A stretch of 5,409 nucleotides of DNA from assembly GCA_021789355.1 (NCBI GenBank), contig JAJYJR010000438.1, positions 1 through 5,409 of the forward strand. The letters run 5' to 3'. Position 1 is the stretch's first letter; each line of letters opens with the position of its first letter. The notes under the pieces are model-generated. The model ran no database searches, was not told the origin of the DNA, and saw nothing but the letters and a program-made list of their open reading frames with translations. Of this stretch, positions 4,742 to 5,409 are shown piece by piece. The position numbers and the translations under genes are program-made. The DNA comes from Chloroflexota bacterium (lineage in GTDB: Bacteria; Chloroflexota; Limnocylindria; Limnocylindrales; CSP1-4).

Positions 4742-5409
4742 CGACACCCGATCGCCCGGGCGAGTTCGTCGCCGCGGTCGGTGGCGAGCGGCTGGTCTCC
4801 GAGCCCGATCCGATCGCCCGCGACTACCTGTTGCTGGCGCTCCGACTCGACCAGCACGTCCCCGGGCTCGTCGACGGGTACTACGGGCCGCGTGACCTCA
4901 AGGCCCGCGTCGACATGGAGAACCTCCGTCCCCCCGGACGCCTGGCCGAGGACGCCGCGGCGCTGCGGGAGCGGGTGGCGGCGGAGATCGCCGAGCCGGG
5001 CCGGCGTCGCTGGCTCGACCGGCAGCTCGTCGCGCTCGAGACGCTGGCGGCGCGCGAGGCCGGCAGCGTGCTCCCGTACGTCGAGGAGGTGACCCACTGC
5101 TTCGACGCGCCGCCGTCGCGTCTTCCGCCCGCGACGTACGCGGAGGTACGCTCCGAGCTGGAGTGCCTGCTGCCGGGCCCGGGGTCGCTGGTCGAGCGGC
5201 TGGAGGCGTGGGACGCCCGCTTCGTGATCCCGCCCGATCGCGTCCGGGCGGCGGTCGACGCGCTGCTGCCGGGGATCCGCAAGGCGTCGATGGCGCGCTT
5301 CCCGGCTCCCGACGGCGAGTCGCTGCGGGTGAGCCTGGTCTCCGGTCAGCCATGGAGCGGCTACAACTGGTACGACGGCGGGCTGCGTTCCCGGGTCGAC
5401 CTGAACACG
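4738..5409 (+). CDS. conserved hypothetical protein, 5' part (runs off the window); possible DUF885-like metallopeptidase
   Basis: The frame is open from GTG 4738 to the window edge, giving the first 224 residues of a longer protein. The start is supported by GGGGGAGA (4723-4730) seven bases upstream and by the 4-base GTGA overlap with the preceding stop. Notable segments are DYLLLALRLDQHVPGLVDGY followed by YGPRDLKARVD near the N-terminus, an Ala/Arg-rich helical region, and a strongly motif-like stretch near the edge, SLVSGQPWSGYNWYDGGLRS followed by RVDLNT. The last stretch resembles conserved proteins of the DUF885 kind that carry a zinc HE-x-x-H motif further on; that part lies outside the window, so the enzyme call is tentative. 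No signal peptide is seen. It is the third gene of the hydrolase operon. Confidence 0.75.
   Translation, partial: MTTPDRPGEFVAAVGGERLVSEPDPIARDYLLLALRLDQHVPGLVDGYYGPRDLKARVDMENLRPPGRLAEDAAALRERVAAEIAEPGRRRWLDRQLVALETLAAREAGSVLPYVEEVTHCFDAPPSRLPPATYAEVRSELECLLPGPGSLVERLEAWDARFVIPPDRVRAAVDALLPGIRKASMARFPAPDGESLRVSLVSGQPWSGYNWYDGGLRSRVDLNT

Noticed and set aside
3251..4747. 498-residue minus-strand frame
   Set aside because: Mostly antisense to the DLH hydrolase and the PIN gene, with shadow-type composition. Only the 3405-3574 part has coding character and is reported separately.

Overview
The window is GC-rich bacterial DNA with GTG starts, overlapping stop/start pairs and G/C-rich third codon positions. 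This suits a high-GC Actinomycetota or Chloroflexota-type genome. The taxon is inferred from composition and gene style, not from a marker gene. No rRNA, tRNA, CRISPR array, transposase or integrase was seen.

Left flank (1-1574). Bases 1-192 hold no gene I can support. A small unrecognised protein (193-609), possibly of winged-helix type, is coupled by a GTGA overlap to a class IV PLP aminotransferase gene (606-1574). The aminotransferase frame is cut by one in-frame amber codon at 1353-1355. The frame after it still reads as a good aminotransferase C-terminus, so the gene is either freshly broken, read through, or carries a base error.

Central cassette (about 1622-3395). Two samples counted by hand in this block gave 57-60% GC, against 70-82% in two samples from the right flank. 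It carries one promoter with a near-perfect 23-bp palindrome over its -10 element. Three tightly packed genes follow: an XRE-type HTH regulator, an ImmA/IrrE-type zinc peptidase, and a protein I read as a PIN-domain nuclease. This looks like a self-regulated toxin-antitoxin or stress/defence module in which the peptidase may act on the HTH protein. A 45-bp imperfect direct repeat (42/45 identical) lies on both sides: 1577-1621, just after the aminotransferase stop, and 3496-3540. Beside the right copy is a short minus-strand stretch with coding character (about 3405-3574) that looks like the truncated start of a displaced gene. Together these signs suggest an inserted cassette.

Right flank (3584-5409). 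A dienelactone-hydrolase-family alpha/beta hydrolase (3584-4384), a 115-aa protein of unknown function (4394-4741) and the start of a larger conserved protein (4738 to the window end) form a co-directional operon with a 9-base gap and then a 4-base overlap. A 9-bp-arm inverted repeat lies just upstream of the hydrolase start.
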